Positions 34,531 through 47,132 of a DNA stretch of 64,000 bases are shown here, piece after piece. The position numbers and the translations under genes were made by a program. Numbering within the stretch: position 1 is the first letter of the stretch; each line of letters opens with the position of its first letter. The notes beneath the pieces were generated by a model, which did no database searches, had not been told where the DNA came from, and saw nothing but the letters and a program-made list of their open reading frames with translations. Source of the DNA: Cycas panzhihuaensis (lineage: Eukaryota > Cycadophyta); NCBI GenBank assembly GCA_023213395.1, contig CM041465.1:115761741-115825740 (forward strand), read 5' to 3'.

Positions 34531-36387
34531 ATGGTGATGTTAAGTTTTATAGAGATGATGACTCGGGAGGACAAGGGAGTCCTACGAAGATGTGGCCTAC
34601 TGAAGGTCATGAGGACGCCTTAGTACATATCAAACCAGAGGCTATTGATTGATATTGTATCACACTGGGATCAGAGGAGGTACATTTTCCACCTACCCTA
34701 GGTGGGAGACATGACAGTGACACCAAGGGATATTAGACGGATACTGGGAGTGGCGGCGACTAGGAGGCTAGTAGCACTGGGAGCGCTACCTAGCAATGAG
34801 GCAGCATACAGGGAGACAGTGACATTCTTCACTAGGGCAGACAGATGGGAGAGGAGAGGGGTTCCTCTCTAGACTATGGTCATGTAAGGGATTCCTCGAG
34901 TGAGGAAATTGATTGCTTTGTGCATTATGTTCTGGGTTTCCCAGAAACAAAACTATAGGGACATCCTTGGGGGATGGATGGATGCAGTGCGCCATTGCGA
35001 GGCCGACGAGAGGATGGACTAGGCTACCTTGATAGTGGCAAACCTCATCACACAGTTAGACGCCATTAGAGTAGTAAGCAATAGAGGATTATCATATAGC
35101 ACGCTGCTATAGTGTTGGTTTTTTTATCATTGTGAAGCAGTGGCACCAGTAGGGGGACCACACCTTATTGCAGAGTAGGCCCTGATGGTCCATAGATGGT
35201 AAACTAGACTAAGAGGGATAGAGGACCAGGCCCACGTCTGACACTCAGTGGAGGCTACATTATTGGACCTCCTTACTATGACGGACTATATAGCAGATCC
35301 ATATAGGGCAGTCAGGTGGGACAACGATGATGAGGTAGGTGGAGCGGGGGTGCTCCTAGGAGACAACGATAGCAGAGATGGAGGAGATGGGGTTGGCCCA
35401 TCATGACCTGTAGGAGAGGCAGGTTTATTAGGGATAGCAGGTGGAGGAGTAGGGCCATTCAGGACTACCGGCAGAGAGGCAGGCCCATCAGGAGCTACGG
35501 AGAAGAGCAGGGGTCTAGTGACATGGGCCCACAGGCTACGGATCATGAGGAGATCTAGGGAGGTGATGACAAAGCTAATTCCAAAGAGGAGAGAGGCCCT
35601 AGTAGAGGAGGTGCTAGAGGAGGAGGTACCAAAGGTTGCGAGCACCACGGGGAGGCAGCTGTTCGAGTTGAGGAGCCTAGCCACACCGTGAGAGACATAG
35701 CCTTTTCCTATTATTGTTTGATTGCCACACACATATGTAGTTTGATTTTAGTTTGATTTGGTATTCATAGACATGTGTTGACACATGGCATGCTGGATTA
35801 CAAGTACCGTAGAGATTCGGCAGTTAGTGGAGGCGATGGTGAGGGAGATGTTCCCTTAAGTGTATGTAGAGGGGCAGCCACCCATCTAGGCTGAAGATGC
35901 ACCCAGATTAGTCAGTGCCCATATGGGAGCATTTGCCCCATTGGCGAGAGTGAGGGATATATGGGTCGCAGAGTCCCGGGAGCACATAGCATTCAGGGGA
36001 CAACTGCAGTGAGAGCTAGATAAGGCTTGGAGGGAGCGGGCCGCATTACAGAGTTGCGTACAGGCTCTAGATGCTTAGGGAGGAGCAAGCGGAGATGCCA
36101 AAAGTAGGATTCAGATAGCAATCCTAGAGGAATGTCTCTGAGGAGTGGAGGGTGAGAGAGATCATATCTAGGCTTGATACGATCAGCTGGTGGACCAGGT
36201 GGCATCGAGGTCGAGCCGGAGCAAGACACATACCCACACAGCAGCAACGATACCAAGGAAGCCACGTGATGAGGGGAGCGAGGCAAGAAGCTCGCAGAGA
36301 CATAGGAGGAGCCTCGAAGGGATGTGGTCCCCAGGAGAGGGATCACACCGACCAGGAGATGGTGCCCGAGGAGCAAGGCAACAGTAG
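34531..36387 (+). pseudogene. antisense plant mobile domain (PMD) gene in gypsy element B
   Basis: This gene lies opposite to the element, between integrase and extra RNase H. One frame runs from ATG 34531 to the stop after 36387. PMD features: HWDQRRYIFHLP at residues 45-56, TVTPRDIRRILGV at 62-74, RVRKLIALCIMFWVS and NYRDILGGWMDAV near 120-150, then an acidic linker and VEEVLEEEVPK. An AT-rich gap with several stops (about 35688-35785) separates the C-terminal block, which has VYVEGQPPI, ARVRDIW, a short coiled-coil-like ELDKAWRERAALQ and a basic tail. The gap starts with GT and matches a gap in A, so it is probably an intron. Six of the first ten stops are TAG. Host PMD proteins act in silencing and gene expression; the role here is unknown. 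Confidence 0.78.
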
Positions 36388-37005
36388 AGTAGTATGCATG
36401 TATTTGTTTTTTATAGAGGAAAGCACGGACCTCTAAGGGGTCACATGTATAGAGTCATATGATTATACCCCCCCTGCAAGGACACTGGCTTCCCTTAGAG
36501 GATGTACCACACCATATGTATGACATGACACTTGATTTTGATGTATATATATATACGGGGTAATTAATGCCCCCATTTTGATATATATGTTTTGTTATGG
36601 ATGATATAGATGTTTTGTTATGTGATGCACGCATTTCCTTCCATGCATGGCCATATACCTAATAGGAGCACACACGACCACCATGAGTAGAGGTGATAGA
36701 CATATGTGGGGTTAGGAAATAGGATGACACGCATGTCCATAGAGGAGCATAGCAGGATATACAAAGGAAATACCAAGCGAGAGAGGGAGTAACAATACTC
36801 CAGAGCATCATCCTAACTGGGGGATGCCCAAATAGAAGGACAAGGTCCCAAGGGATAATGGGAACAAGGGTTCTACAAGAGGAACCAGAAGCAAACAAAA
36901 GAGGCCATCCTAAGTTGCCATTCCACCTGTGGCTGGGAGGAATGGGAACAAACTTAAGATGGTAGTTTAGGCTCATTTCAGAGCGAGGGTGAGGTGACGG
37001 CAAGG
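36388..37005. other. spacer between PMD tail and integrase (element B)
   Basis: No domain seen. On the minus strand the start (GCTCTGAAATGAGCCTAAAC, about 36980) matches sequence after C's integrase (63616) and after A's RNase H (about 16595), so it is an inherited part of the element. Short AT-rich stretch at 36540-36600. Confidence 0.5.
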
Positions 37006-38380
37006 TCATGAGTAAAATTTCTTAAGGAATCTCCCATTAATAGCTTTCTCAAATTCAAGACCCTCTAGGGTGGCGATCCTATAAGCACCATTACCGAGGC
37101 TTTCAATAATGATAAAGGGGCCAATCCATCTAGGTTTGAATTTGGTCAAACGGTCATGAAGATATTTTAATTCGAGGACATAGTCCCTGGGAAACAAAGG
37201 ACGAGAATGAAGATGTTTATTGTAGATCCTTTGTGAGCAAGCTTTAGATGCCAGGTTAGCCTGGTAGGTGGCTAAACATCTCTCATCCAAAGCTTCAAGG
37301 TCCAGGAGATGAGCCTGGAAAATTGACTCCTCAATGATGAGACCCCGAAGAGAAACTCACAAGCCGGGGATCTCCACTTCCAATGGGAGTACTATCTCAA
37401 TACCATAAACTAGGGAGAACGGGGTCATTCCCATGGCAGAATGGATAGAGGTGTGGTAAGCCCACAAAGCAGAAGGGAGTTAAAGGTGCCAGTCCCTTTG
37501 AGACTGAGTGACAGTTTTCTTTAGGATATTAATGAGAGTCTTGTTGAATGACTCTACCTAACCATTTGCCTGGGAGTAGTAAGGAGAGGATGTTTTATGA
37601 GAGATTTTAAATTTCTCATAAAGCTCATCCATCTCCTTATTACAAAAGGGGTTTCTATTGTTAGTGATTAGGACGTCATGAATCCTAAAACAGCAAATGA
37701 TGTGCTGGTAAATGAAGATAGCTATCATTTTACCAAGGGTAGTAGCCAGAGGAATGGCCTCTGCCCATTTGGTGAAGTATTCCGTGGTAGTCAAGATAAA
37801 CTTGTGTTGCGATGAAAAAGATGGAGAAATAGCCCCAATGAGGTCTAGGCCCCACTAAGCGAAAGGCCATAGAGATATGATGGAGTGAAGGGCCTCGGAA
37901 GGCACATAGGAGATATTAGCATGTTCCTAACATCGCTGACATCTCAGGGTAAAAGTATGGGCGTCCTTAAAGAGGGACAGCCAAAAGTAACCTATACGGA
38001 GGATTCTCTCAACCATAGACTGGCCCCCAAAGTGGCCCCTATAAATACCATGGTGGTATTCATGAAGTATTTGGTCAGCTTCATCGGCATTGACGCAGCA
38101 GAGGAGGATCCCATTGAAGGACCTCTTGTACAATACTTTATCCATAAGGAAGTATTGCCTAGCAGAAGTCTAGATATGAGATCTAACTTTACTACTAGCA
38201 TCGTGGCCAGACATGTTGTGTGAGATACTGCACTATGTCACCATACCACTCATTGTTGATGAGTGGATGGGGAGGGATGTCCTGAATAGTCAAGATGGAC
38301 TCATCAGGAAGGGAATCATCAATGGGGGTATCAAGCGAGTTAGGAATAGGAGCATCTGTGAGCTGCTCAGCCACTACCAT
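37006..38380 (-). pseudogene. integrase of element B, broken
   Basis: An H2C2 zinc-binding region near 38060-37930 (HEYHHG ... RCQRC) is followed by the core: first Asp in GLDLIGAISP, second position changed to Asn in LITNNRNPF, Glu kept in VESFNK. The C-terminal part includes YLHDRLTKFKPRWIGPF and a final FLKKFYS, identical in form to C's end. Stops interrupt the frame at about 37928, 37855 and 37557. Confidence 0.88.
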
Positions 38381-38399
38381 TCCTTTCTTTAATTTCTAG

Positions 38400-38890
38400 T
38401 TAATGATATGAAGGTCAAACTCTTAAAGTAGCTTGACCCAACGGTCAGCCCTACCCGTCAAATCTGAAGGAGTGAGTAAGTATCGCAAGGGATTAGACTT
38501 GACGATCACCTTGGTGGTGTTTCCAAGCAGGTAATGTCTAAACTTCTTGGTCGCATGGACCAAGGAGAGACATTTCTTCTCGGCAGGGGAGTAGTTAAGT
38601 TCAGCAGCCACAAGAGTGTGACTGATGAAATAAATAGCTCTCTCGACCCCTAAATCATCCTCTTGGGCCAACATAGCACCCAGGGATTCCTCAGTGGTCG
38701 AGGTATAAAGGATGAAGGGCCTATTGAAGCGAGGGGGTAGTATGTAGGAGTGGAAGTGAGGGCTTCCTTAAGTCCTTCGAAGGCTTATTGGATCTTGTCA
38801 GACCAAACAAAGGGGGCTCCCTTCTTCAATAGGTTCGTAAGGGGTTTGATGCTCATGGTGAAGTCTGCTAAGAATCGCCTAAGGAAACCA
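38400..38890 (-). pseudogene. pol RNase H of element B, broken
   Basis: YFISHTLVAAELNYSPAEKK and the following LVHATKKFRHYLLG are the usual gypsy RNase H signature downstream of RT. A frameshift separates this from the preceding part near 38690. Confidence 0.8.
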
Positions 38891-38939
38891 AGCCTACCTA
38901 AAAATGACTTGATCTATCATTGAGTACTAGGAGGTAGTA

Positions 38940-39720
38940 TGTCAAGGATTGCCTTGACCTTTCCAGGGTCAATCTGGATCCCTTGTTTTGACACAAGAAA
39001 TCGAAGGAGTTTGCCAGAGGTAATGACAAATACATACTTGAGAGGGTTCAGGCTAACATGATACTTGTAGCATCACGTAAAGATAGCCTGCAAGTCAGAG
39101 GGATGATGGGCCCTAGCACGTGAGAGACCCATCATGTCATCCATGAAAACCTCCAAGGTGTTATCGATGAGGTCATGGAAGATGAAATACATCTCTTTTT
39201 GGTAAGTTGTGCCTGTGTTTTTAAGACTGAAGGGCATTGCCTTATAGGTAAAGGTACCCCACAAGGTGGTGAAGGTCGTCTTGTGGTAGTCTTCAGGAGA
39301 TATCTGGATCTGGTTGTAGCTAGAGAAGCCATCCATCAAGGACATAACTTTAAATCCAGAGGTTCGATCAATGATTTGATCGATGAAAGGGAGTGAAAAT
39401 TTGTCCTTAGGATAAGCGTTGATCATGTCATAAAAATCGACACATATGTGGATGGTCTCGTTCTTTTTAGCAATAGGAACAATGTTGGATACCCACTTGG
39501 GGTAATCAATGGAGGTGATAAGTCTAGCATCCAACAGCTTCTCGACCTCCATCTTAACGGTGGCCAAGAGCTTAGGGTAAAGAGGATGTTACTTCTAGTG
39601 CACAGGACGGGCGCTAGGAATGGAAGTGAGATTATGAGTAACAATGGAGGGGTCAATTCACTTTATGTCAGAATAATCCCACATAAATACATCCCAAAAC
39701 TCCTAGAACAAAAGGGAATA
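38940..39720 (-). pseudogene. reverse transcriptase of element B, broken at its ends
   Basis: The central part is open at 39567-39073: VEKLLDARLITSIDYPKWVS, SLMDGFSSYNQI, TLWGTFTYKAMPFSLKN and VFMDDMM. The catalytic Asp residues in MDG and MDD are present. A stop after LQAIFT separates the thumb and connection part, which continues with FLGRLGFLRRFLADF to about 38940. Confidence 0.92.
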
Positions 39721-40609
39721 CTCCCTTACCTCATTAGGAGAGCATTCCATCCTAACCTTAATGACCTTACCAGGGGCCAAGACTACATCCTGGGTTGCCC
39801 CCATGCACATGGTATTCCCCTCCTCGAAGTGGAGAGGGGAAAGGTCAATAGGAAGAGGTGGAATAGGGGATGGGATTGGGTTAGTGAGTGTGGACCCAAT
39901 CGCAAAGATCTTCTAGTGGCCAAGCCTATGGTGACCAGAAGGCAAGTTAGGTGTGAAGCCCGCTAGGTGCTCGAGCAAGGCTTCATCATCTTCGAAGTAA
40001 TCCACCCCATGGATGACCTTACTCCAAATAGATGAAGTGCTAGAGGAAGTGGGGACAATAAGATCATGATGGTCATCGAGTTGTCTATCTCCCTCAGGAG
40101 ACTTTAGGAGAGAGTCTCGAAGGGGCTCCTCAGAAGGAGCAAAAGGGAGTTCCTCAAAGCCATCACCTGTGGGGGGTGATAAAGAGGAAGAACCAATCGC
40201 GGGTAAGTCAATATGAGTGATGACATGTGACACAGAAGAGTAGCTAGTCTCCCAAATAAGAGAGGTTCTAGATGGGGATCTAGAATGGGATAAGTATATC
40301 CTACTAGTGCAGAGGAAAGAAACAGGGTGAGGACAATCCTCATCCTCATCGTGAGACTCGTCGTCACTAAATGAGGTGAGGTACCCATAGCTCCCAACAC
40401 CAATAGGAGTGAAGCATGTGAGACTAGGAGAAGAAGATGCAGGGTCTTCTTTGATGTGAGATGGATTGGGTATACCAATAGAGCAAGTTAAGGCATCAGT
40501 AGAAGGGCCTTGGCTCACCTGATTGATGGGACGAGTTTGTTTAGTAGGTGGGCACTCATGGGAAACAACCCTCATTCGTCTATCATGGATGAATTTAAGT
40601 TACCCCTAG
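39721..40609 (-). pseudogene. protease-RT linker of element B
   Basis: An open minus-strand stretch (40575-39913) codes for a Ser/Pro/Asp-rich linker with FTPIGVGSYGYLTSFSDDE, matching IGSYGYLT in A (15530) and IGIRSYGYLVLMSD in C (60070). It is acidic and low in complexity, without a known domain. Confidence 0.7.
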
Positions 40610-40890
40610 AGGGTCGAACACACAGCTCCCATTTGGTCAAGCCATGGTCAACCTATGAGAAGGTTGTAGTTCACTTCGACATCGAGGACTACAATGTCAG
40701 CGAGGATAGTCTTGCCCTTGAGAGTGAGCGGGATCGCGACAGATCTTAATGGGGTCTTTTCGCTACCGTCATAGCCTTGGCATCGCCATGGAATAGGTTC
40801 TAAGGTAGAAATACCAAGCTCTTGCATAACACACAAGGGCATGGCATTCACAGAAGAACCATTATCAACAACAGTCCTTTATAATGTACA
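40610..40890 (-). pseudogene. aspartic protease of element B
   Basis: VDNGSSVNAMPLCVMQELGI contains the Asp of the active site, followed by ILADIVVLDVEVNYNLLIGRPWLDQ, the typical C-terminal strand of Tat and Athila proteases. The frame from 40851 is open for 67 codons. It would cleave the Gag-Pol polyprotein. Confidence 0.85.
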
Positions 40891-43556
40891 GTCAGGTGTA
40901 TTAATGGTAATGGTGAATGGGAAGTTCCACTAATGTTCCCTTTCACACACAGGAGGAAGGTCCTTAGGATCAAAAGAAATAACAGGTTCACGACTTTGGG
41001 TGACACAGAAACCGTGGATAGGTATGTCATTTGATCCTAAAGCTTCCAAAAGGAGGGCCTGTTGCTCGAGGCAACTCCTCAAAACATCCATCAAGGACAT
41101 TCCTGTAATGACGGTATGGAGTTCGTCAATGATGGAGAAAGGCTTACCCTTCGTAGTAGGTTGGGTAAGTGCCCTTTGAAAATCATAACAACCGGGGTGC
41201 ATGGGAATGGCCTTGGGAAAAAGAGACACTTCTGGAGGAGGGTCCTCTGGAAGAGGGTCAGAAGGAGTAGAAGAAGAAGCACCAGCTACTTCTTTGGCAG
41301 CTTGAGACCAAGTAAGGGCATACAAAGAAGTAGCCTCAAGCATTTGGATCACCTTCTTTCCCTTATTCTGGGACTGTGAAGGTGAAGGAGTGCATTGTTT
41401 AGGAGAATGTGAGGGAGAGGATGAATCCTGGGCACCCTTCCTTTTATCACGGGAAGGACGGGAATTTAGTGATCTTCCTCGGTTCTGGTTGTTTTTGGTT
41501 TGAGTGTTGCGATCACGTTCCCCATGTTTGGGGAACGGATCCTTATGGACTGGTTGGTCTAGATTAGGCCTTGAGGCCCATTTAGAGAAGGAGTCACATT
41601 GAGGGGCATCCTTGGGATGTTGGGCCCTACAACATGAGTTATCGTGAAAGCACTCCCTATGAATGGAGCACCACTTCTTCTTAAGCGAAGGATCTGTCTT
41701 TCTCGCTTGAGAGGACTGGGTGTTTCTATTCCTGGGGAGGGGAGCTTGGGTAGCTTGTTAAATTTGTTTGTTAGAAGTTGGGGATGAAGGATCTTGTAAC
41801 TTGAGTTCCTTCATCATATGTTTGAATGAACGTATGGCAGATGTGAGTGGATCTAAGGTCTTCTCAGTTGGATGAGAAGAAGACCTAGAAGACTATTACG
41901 GTTTAGTATCCTTGGTTGTAGGTGGTGCCTCACGTCACTGTGAGGGCTTGAGAGGCTTCTTGAGTCTAGCCTAGATCTCAATAGCCTCGAGCGCTAAGCA
42001 CTTTGCAATCATGGAGTCATATGTGGTTGCCCCCAACTTGAGGACTTCCACATGTACTTCGGGGCAAAGTGCATTAATGAAAAGGTCCCTCTTCAACTCC
42101 TCGGGCAACGTGGCCTTAGTGGAGTGAAGAAGGTTATGAAATCATCGCACAAAGTCATGATTCATCTCATCATGACCTTGTTTGAGCGATAGGAGGGATT
42201 TTATTCCGCTTTCAAATGGATGAGCTACATCAAAGTAGTTGATGAATTCATCCACCAATTACTGGAATAAAAAGATAGAATAAGCAGGAAGGCAATAGAA
42301 CCACTTAAGGGCATCGCCTTACAAAGATCGAGGGAATAATTTTATTAAGATATGGTCGTAAGTCTAGTAATCAATACACGCCATAGAAAAACTACAGATG
42401 TGCTTCACTGGGTCTTCCAAAGAAGTTACATCAAATTTAGGAACTTTGGGAGGGTGAGGTGGTAAGTTGGTCCTTAGTGCCTCAACAAACAATGGCATCA
42501 ATCAATAGTCCATAAAAAGATGCGCCCTTACATGGACCGTAGGATCAACAAATGGTAATGAGTAAGGAATGGATGGGGGTGGTAAACCCATCCCTCCTTG
42601 GGGAAGCATCCCTTACTGGAAAGGGACTTAAGGATAAGCACCTTGAAAGGAAGCTAGGTTCCCTTACAAAGGCACAACGTAAGAGGCTATGCTAGATGGT
42701 AGGAAAGAAGGATGTGAAACTAGGTTTTGCCCATATGAGCCACCTGTAGGTGGTGTAGCTCCATATGGGTGTAGCGGGTCTACACCATAAGCTGGAATGT
42801 TGTTCCCTTTACCCTGCCCCCAAGGTTGAAAGATATAACCTGGGGGTATGTAAAGGGAAGAACTACTAGTTTAGTTTTAGGGATATGTGGGAGCAGGTCC
42901 CACATGACTAGCGACTAAAGAGGTAGTAGGACTTGTAGGCCTACTAGGGAACACATGCACCACATTAGGGGATGGCACATTAGCTTGACTAGGAAAGGGT
43001 ATGCTAACCCCCAACTGAGGGAAGGACATACCATAAGAGGGTCCTGAAGAACTAGGACCATGGTGAGGGATGGAAGGTGCGACATTCATCCCCAAGGTTG
43101 GTGTAGAAATGGAACGGAATGAACACACAGGAACGAAAAGGTTACTCGTAGTAGGAGGGATAGGTGCAGATGAAGAAGGTGGTAAAGGAGCAGATGAAGA
43201 AGGTGCTCCACTACACAAAACATCTTCAAACCACCTGGGACGTGATTGAAGACGAGCTACTTGAAAGCACTCACTAATAGCTTTAGCCACGTCAGTGAGA
43301 AGGGTATCTACATGAGCATAAGAGGTGGGTGGGACCTTGGATGACATAGACCCCTCAGAGCAATCCTCGTAAGAATCACCAATCGAAAGGTCTTCTACCG
43401 TATGGGTAGAAGGATGAATGTCAAGGGGTGATGTTGGTCGTCTGGGTAAAAAAGTGGATCGTCACCCTCTTGGGTGGATCTTGGAATGGATGCAGGAAAT
43501 TCATGAGTTCCTGATGCAAATGTGTGGTAGGCCCAATCAGAAGGGTATTCTTCCAT
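40891..43556 (-). pseudogene. gag of element B, broken
   Basis: ATG 43556 (MEEYPSDWAYH) matches the gag starts of A and C. A Ser/Pro-rich segment lies at 43347-42877, the conserved gag core at about 42445-41950 (VPKFDVTSLED, YWTYDHILIKLF, LPEELKRDLFINAL), and a Cys/His cluster CSIHRECFHDNSCC near 41675. A Ser/Pro-rich tail reaches the protease. The core carries a TAA after FPRSL where A has TAG. Open stretches alternate with stops. Homologous residues upstream of the ATG suggest coding may have begun earlier. Confidence 0.8.
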
Positions 43557-43652
43557 GGTCAAATCAGAATCCAATGATGAAAGAGGATGATACCAGGGAT
43601 CTTCTAACAATGGGGGCAAACCACGTAAGCTACAAGAAAAATGTCACGTAAC

Positions 43653-46047
43653 CAGTTATTTGGCTAAGCGAAGGAAACTGAGGGAAGAAAAAGGGAGTGG
43701 GAACGATCAATCAATCCAAAGTCCCCCCCCTTTTGAAGGAACAACCAAGAGAAGAGAGGATGCTAAGTTACACACAAGTAAACCAAATCAAATGTGATAA
43801 GCCAAGGGAGTAAAGAAGAGGTTTACAGGCTAAAGGGAAAGGCTAAAAGGGAAAACTTCCTACAAGCCCTTTCCTAAAATAAGTACGGTATGTGAGATAT
43901 AACATACAAAGTGCAGACAAAAAAGAGAGTTGATTCCTTTTTCTTTTATGTTGTCTAATTACTACTATGCAAACCTTTTCAAAAGAAAGAGAATGAAATG
44001 AAATAAGAGCATATACTCAGGATGAGGGCGTGGTCGAAGCGGTGATGCTTCCACAAGATGTCCAAATCATTCTACAAAGCAACGGTGGAGGATCGCGGTA
44101 GGGTGAAGCATGGGGCTTCCTTACCTTCCCCAAAAAGTGACACTAAAGTGCCAAAAACGAAAAGGAAAGTAATAGTAGAAAATAAAATACTATGATAAAA
44201 TAAAAATAAATGTACTTATCCAGGAGAAATAAGAGAGGAGAAGTTCCTCACATCCTCCTTTTATCTGCAAGTAAGCGCAAAGGTTCCCTTCCAGAGAAAG
44301 GAGGCTAGCAACACAAGAGAGAGCACCAAAAACATATATATATATACATATACCAAAACTAAATCTCTATACATATATATTAGCACTCATAAATCACAAG
44401 GTTGCAGCAATAAATTATAGTAAAAAATACCTAAATGGATGGTATGTGAATAGGTGAGCCTCGGAGTGACCCACCTCCTGCAAAGGGTAACCCTACCCTC
44501 CCTCAAGAAGCCATAGGGCAACGAGGGTATGGCTATATAGTTGGTTGTAAATAGGGGCAGCAAAGGTGCAAAAGAGCCCAAGGAAGTCCTCAATGAGCTG
44601 GAGTGCTATAGGAAGTAAATCAAGCCATTGAGAGAAGGGTTAAGCTAGGAAAAATTTCTGGGGCTTATGCGTTGCCCAGATGAGAGAAATGGCCTCTGAA
44701 ACCGCGTTACAGCAGTGCAAATGCTAGTTTAAAGAATCGAATGGTCCTCTAATCCTTTACCCACTCCAGGGACAGCACAGGGGCAAAGAGGAGGGTTTGG
44801 AGGGCAGAAGCCTCTTAGGGAGCACAAAGGTGGTACAGAATCCACCCAACTCTATCCCAAACCCTATGGAGTCCTCTTTAGCTGCTGTCCTAGGCATGAA
44901 ATATAAGAAAAGAGGCTTAAGCAATAGAGAAAAATCAAAGAGAAAGCAAGAAATAAACTCTTGAAATAAGGAGAAGAAAACTAGTGACAAACATATATAA
45001 ATTTGGGCATAAACTGAGCAAAGAAATGACTTTAAATCAATGAATACCTTGAGAGAAGGTGGGGGGGAGTTTGTCTCTGTGAAAGCCTACTGAGAAGAGG
45101 CTAGAAAACCTAAGAAAAAATTGAAGTACAGTAGGTATTGAGCCCCTACTGAGGTGGCTAAGGGAAATCCTACTTTTGGGACCACTCGGTGACTGCCTAG
45201 ATAAGGAGACCCTAAAAACTCCTCAAGGAGGCCCTCTTTGGGGCGTGCAATGAGTCATGAGGATGTCACAGCGAAGCCTAAGGAGAGTTGGGCAGAGAGG
45301 AGTAGTTGCAGGTCCTAGCAATATAGTAGAGCAACATAAGAGAGCATAGAGGAGGGCATTTTTCCTTTGTATTCCTTCCAAAGAGAGCCAAAAGATCCTA
45401 AAAATGAGTTGAGATGGGCTTAAATACTCAGCCCCAACCCTAATCGAGTGATTAGGGCTCGGCTAGTGCTGAGGTGGGTCAAAGGACACACGGTAATTCT
45501 TCAATAAATACGAGAATTACCACAGCAGTTTTAAAAAAATAAAACATAATAGTTGCACCGCGAGAAACTTCGCAGTACCAAAAAAATTACTGCAGTGCAG
45601 GGCCAAAAGACCAAACTAGCCCAAACAGCCAGCCAGGGTTGTGGACTAGTGTACTAGGAGGCTGGCAGGGGGGCAGACCCACCTATCCAGAGGTAAACAA
45701 CAGACCAAGAGCCACAAGAAAGGCAATCATAGGACTCAAGGACATAACAAAGAGGCCAAATGATAATAAATCAGCATACGAGTGATCATTACATAAATCA
45801 AGTGAGTCTTAAGGGGGGTAGGGCAGATTGCAGGAGGTGATGCAGCCACCGGGGTGCTACACTTACTGGGAGTGTGCCCCCGCTATAGTCATCATAAGCT
45901 AAATATGTGTAGATGGTGCAAACCATCTACAAAAAACATGTGGCATGCAAGTAAATACTCCTCATAAGAAGCGAAAGTAAGGTGAAAAGCATACCTATAC
46001 TTACTTGAGTCGACCTCTCTGTATCCATTCTTAGAAGCCGGGAAACA
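43653..46047 (-). repeat. 5' LTR of element B, its 3' end and the primer site deleted
   Basis: In minus sense it starts TGTTTCCCGGC at 46047 and matches the 3' LTR until 43653 (30037 in that copy). The last 350 bp of LTR and the primer site are missing: gag ATG lies only 96 nt away, against about 260-275 nt of leader in A and C. Same clusters and TATA-like TTAAATAC near 45420. Confidence 0.85.
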
Positions 46048-47132
46048 ATCCCCCTCCCATCTACAGGTACTAATGGGCCTCCATAGCCCAACTTATATAT
46101 ACCTTAACCTACTTTATTGTATATTCCCCGTATTCTCTCTACCTCATCAATCCTTCAATCTGTTTAGGATAGTTTATTAAGAGTTTTAGTGGGTAGGTGT
46201 CCTCTCGTAGCTTGCTCGCTATAAGATTTCCCCATGTACCTCATTAAGACTCACTGACTAGCCTCCTTTTATATTCTAACACCTTGATTGTCACCATTTT
46301 CATGAGGTTTTGACCCCATTTGGTGACTTTGCCATGCATTTTTTTGAGTTCTTAGCACGTAGAGTGGTCTTAGGTTAGTGCATAGACCCCTAAGAACGAG
46401 TCCCAGACCTCTTCCAAGGCTTACTCCACCTTTCTCACCCTATTTTTATTTATATTTTATTATTTTGTGTTTCCAATATTACCCTATAACCATTTCTGTC
46501 TGCCCTACTCTAATTATTATGCACCACTAATATGTTAACGGTGCCACTAATATATTAGCAATGCCACAAATAAGTTTATAGTGTGACTATTAATAGTTAG
46601 CCACAATTAGAAATGGCTAGTTCTAGTAATTACAACTAGATGTCGCACTTGCCTACCTTGAGACTTACCCAGATTGGGCCCTAATGTCCCTGAGGCCTCC
46701 CCAAATGAACAAAAACCCTATTTTTGAATTTATTTGTAAATTAATCAATTAAGAATCACCAACTTTTGGCCCTAACAAGCTATCTTCTCTTATTATCTCT
46801 TCTCCAACTCTCTTCCACTCCTCCTAAACATAAAAATTATAGGTTTCTTCCATAAGTAAAGAGAGGATAGAGGATAGTGTAAGAGCAAGCCAAGCTAAGT
46901 AAAGAGGGCCTTCCAATCGATCGAATGGCAAGGGATCTCCTTCTTCCCTTCATAAAATAGAGGTTTCTTTTACTCTAACATTGCTCCTTACCTAGAGCTA
47001 TCAATTTTCTATGGTAAGTCTTTTTTTTTTTTGTTGATTTTCCTTTGTAAGAATCTCTCTTCTGTGATTTATTCCTTGCTATTTTTAGGTATATGACCCT
47101 AAATCCATGCTTAGATCAGTTTTTCATTGATT
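46048..47132 (+). repeat. 5' LTR of element C, second piece
   Basis: No gene. A palindrome-like cluster at about 46520-46610 (CACCACTAATATGTTAACGG, GCAATGCCACAAATAAG) and the following T/C-rich run match LTR D at about 2340-2600. It ends at the target site of copia2. Confidence 0.6.

Larger units (their letters stand above)
29680..46052 (-). mobile_element. gypsy element B (Tat-like), nearly complete, with imperfect 5-bp target duplication
   Basis: Left flank ATCTC (29680-29684) and right flank ATCCC (46048-46052) bound an element of about 16.36 kb. In minus-strand order: truncated 5' LTR, gag, protease, RT, RNase H, integrase, antisense PMD gene on the plus strand, extra RNase H, conserved block, purine tract, 3' LTR 32452-29685. 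Aligned parts of the LTRs are about 92% identical in a 135-bp sample. It is the reference copy for the family here. Confidence 0.88.

Noticed and set aside
34531-36387. PMD region as a Mutator-like DNA transposon inserted in element B
   Set aside because: No terminal inverted repeats, transposase or target duplication seen around it, and the same arrangement recurs in element A.
39073-40749. Plus-strand open frames across the B protease-RT region
   Set aside because: They lie opposite clear protease, linker and RT motifs on the minus strand and show no domain of their own.
46048-47132. Unique host sequence between element B and copia2
   Set aside because: Its palindrome-like cluster and order match LTR D, and removing B and copia2 by their target duplications joins it to LTR pieces on both sides.
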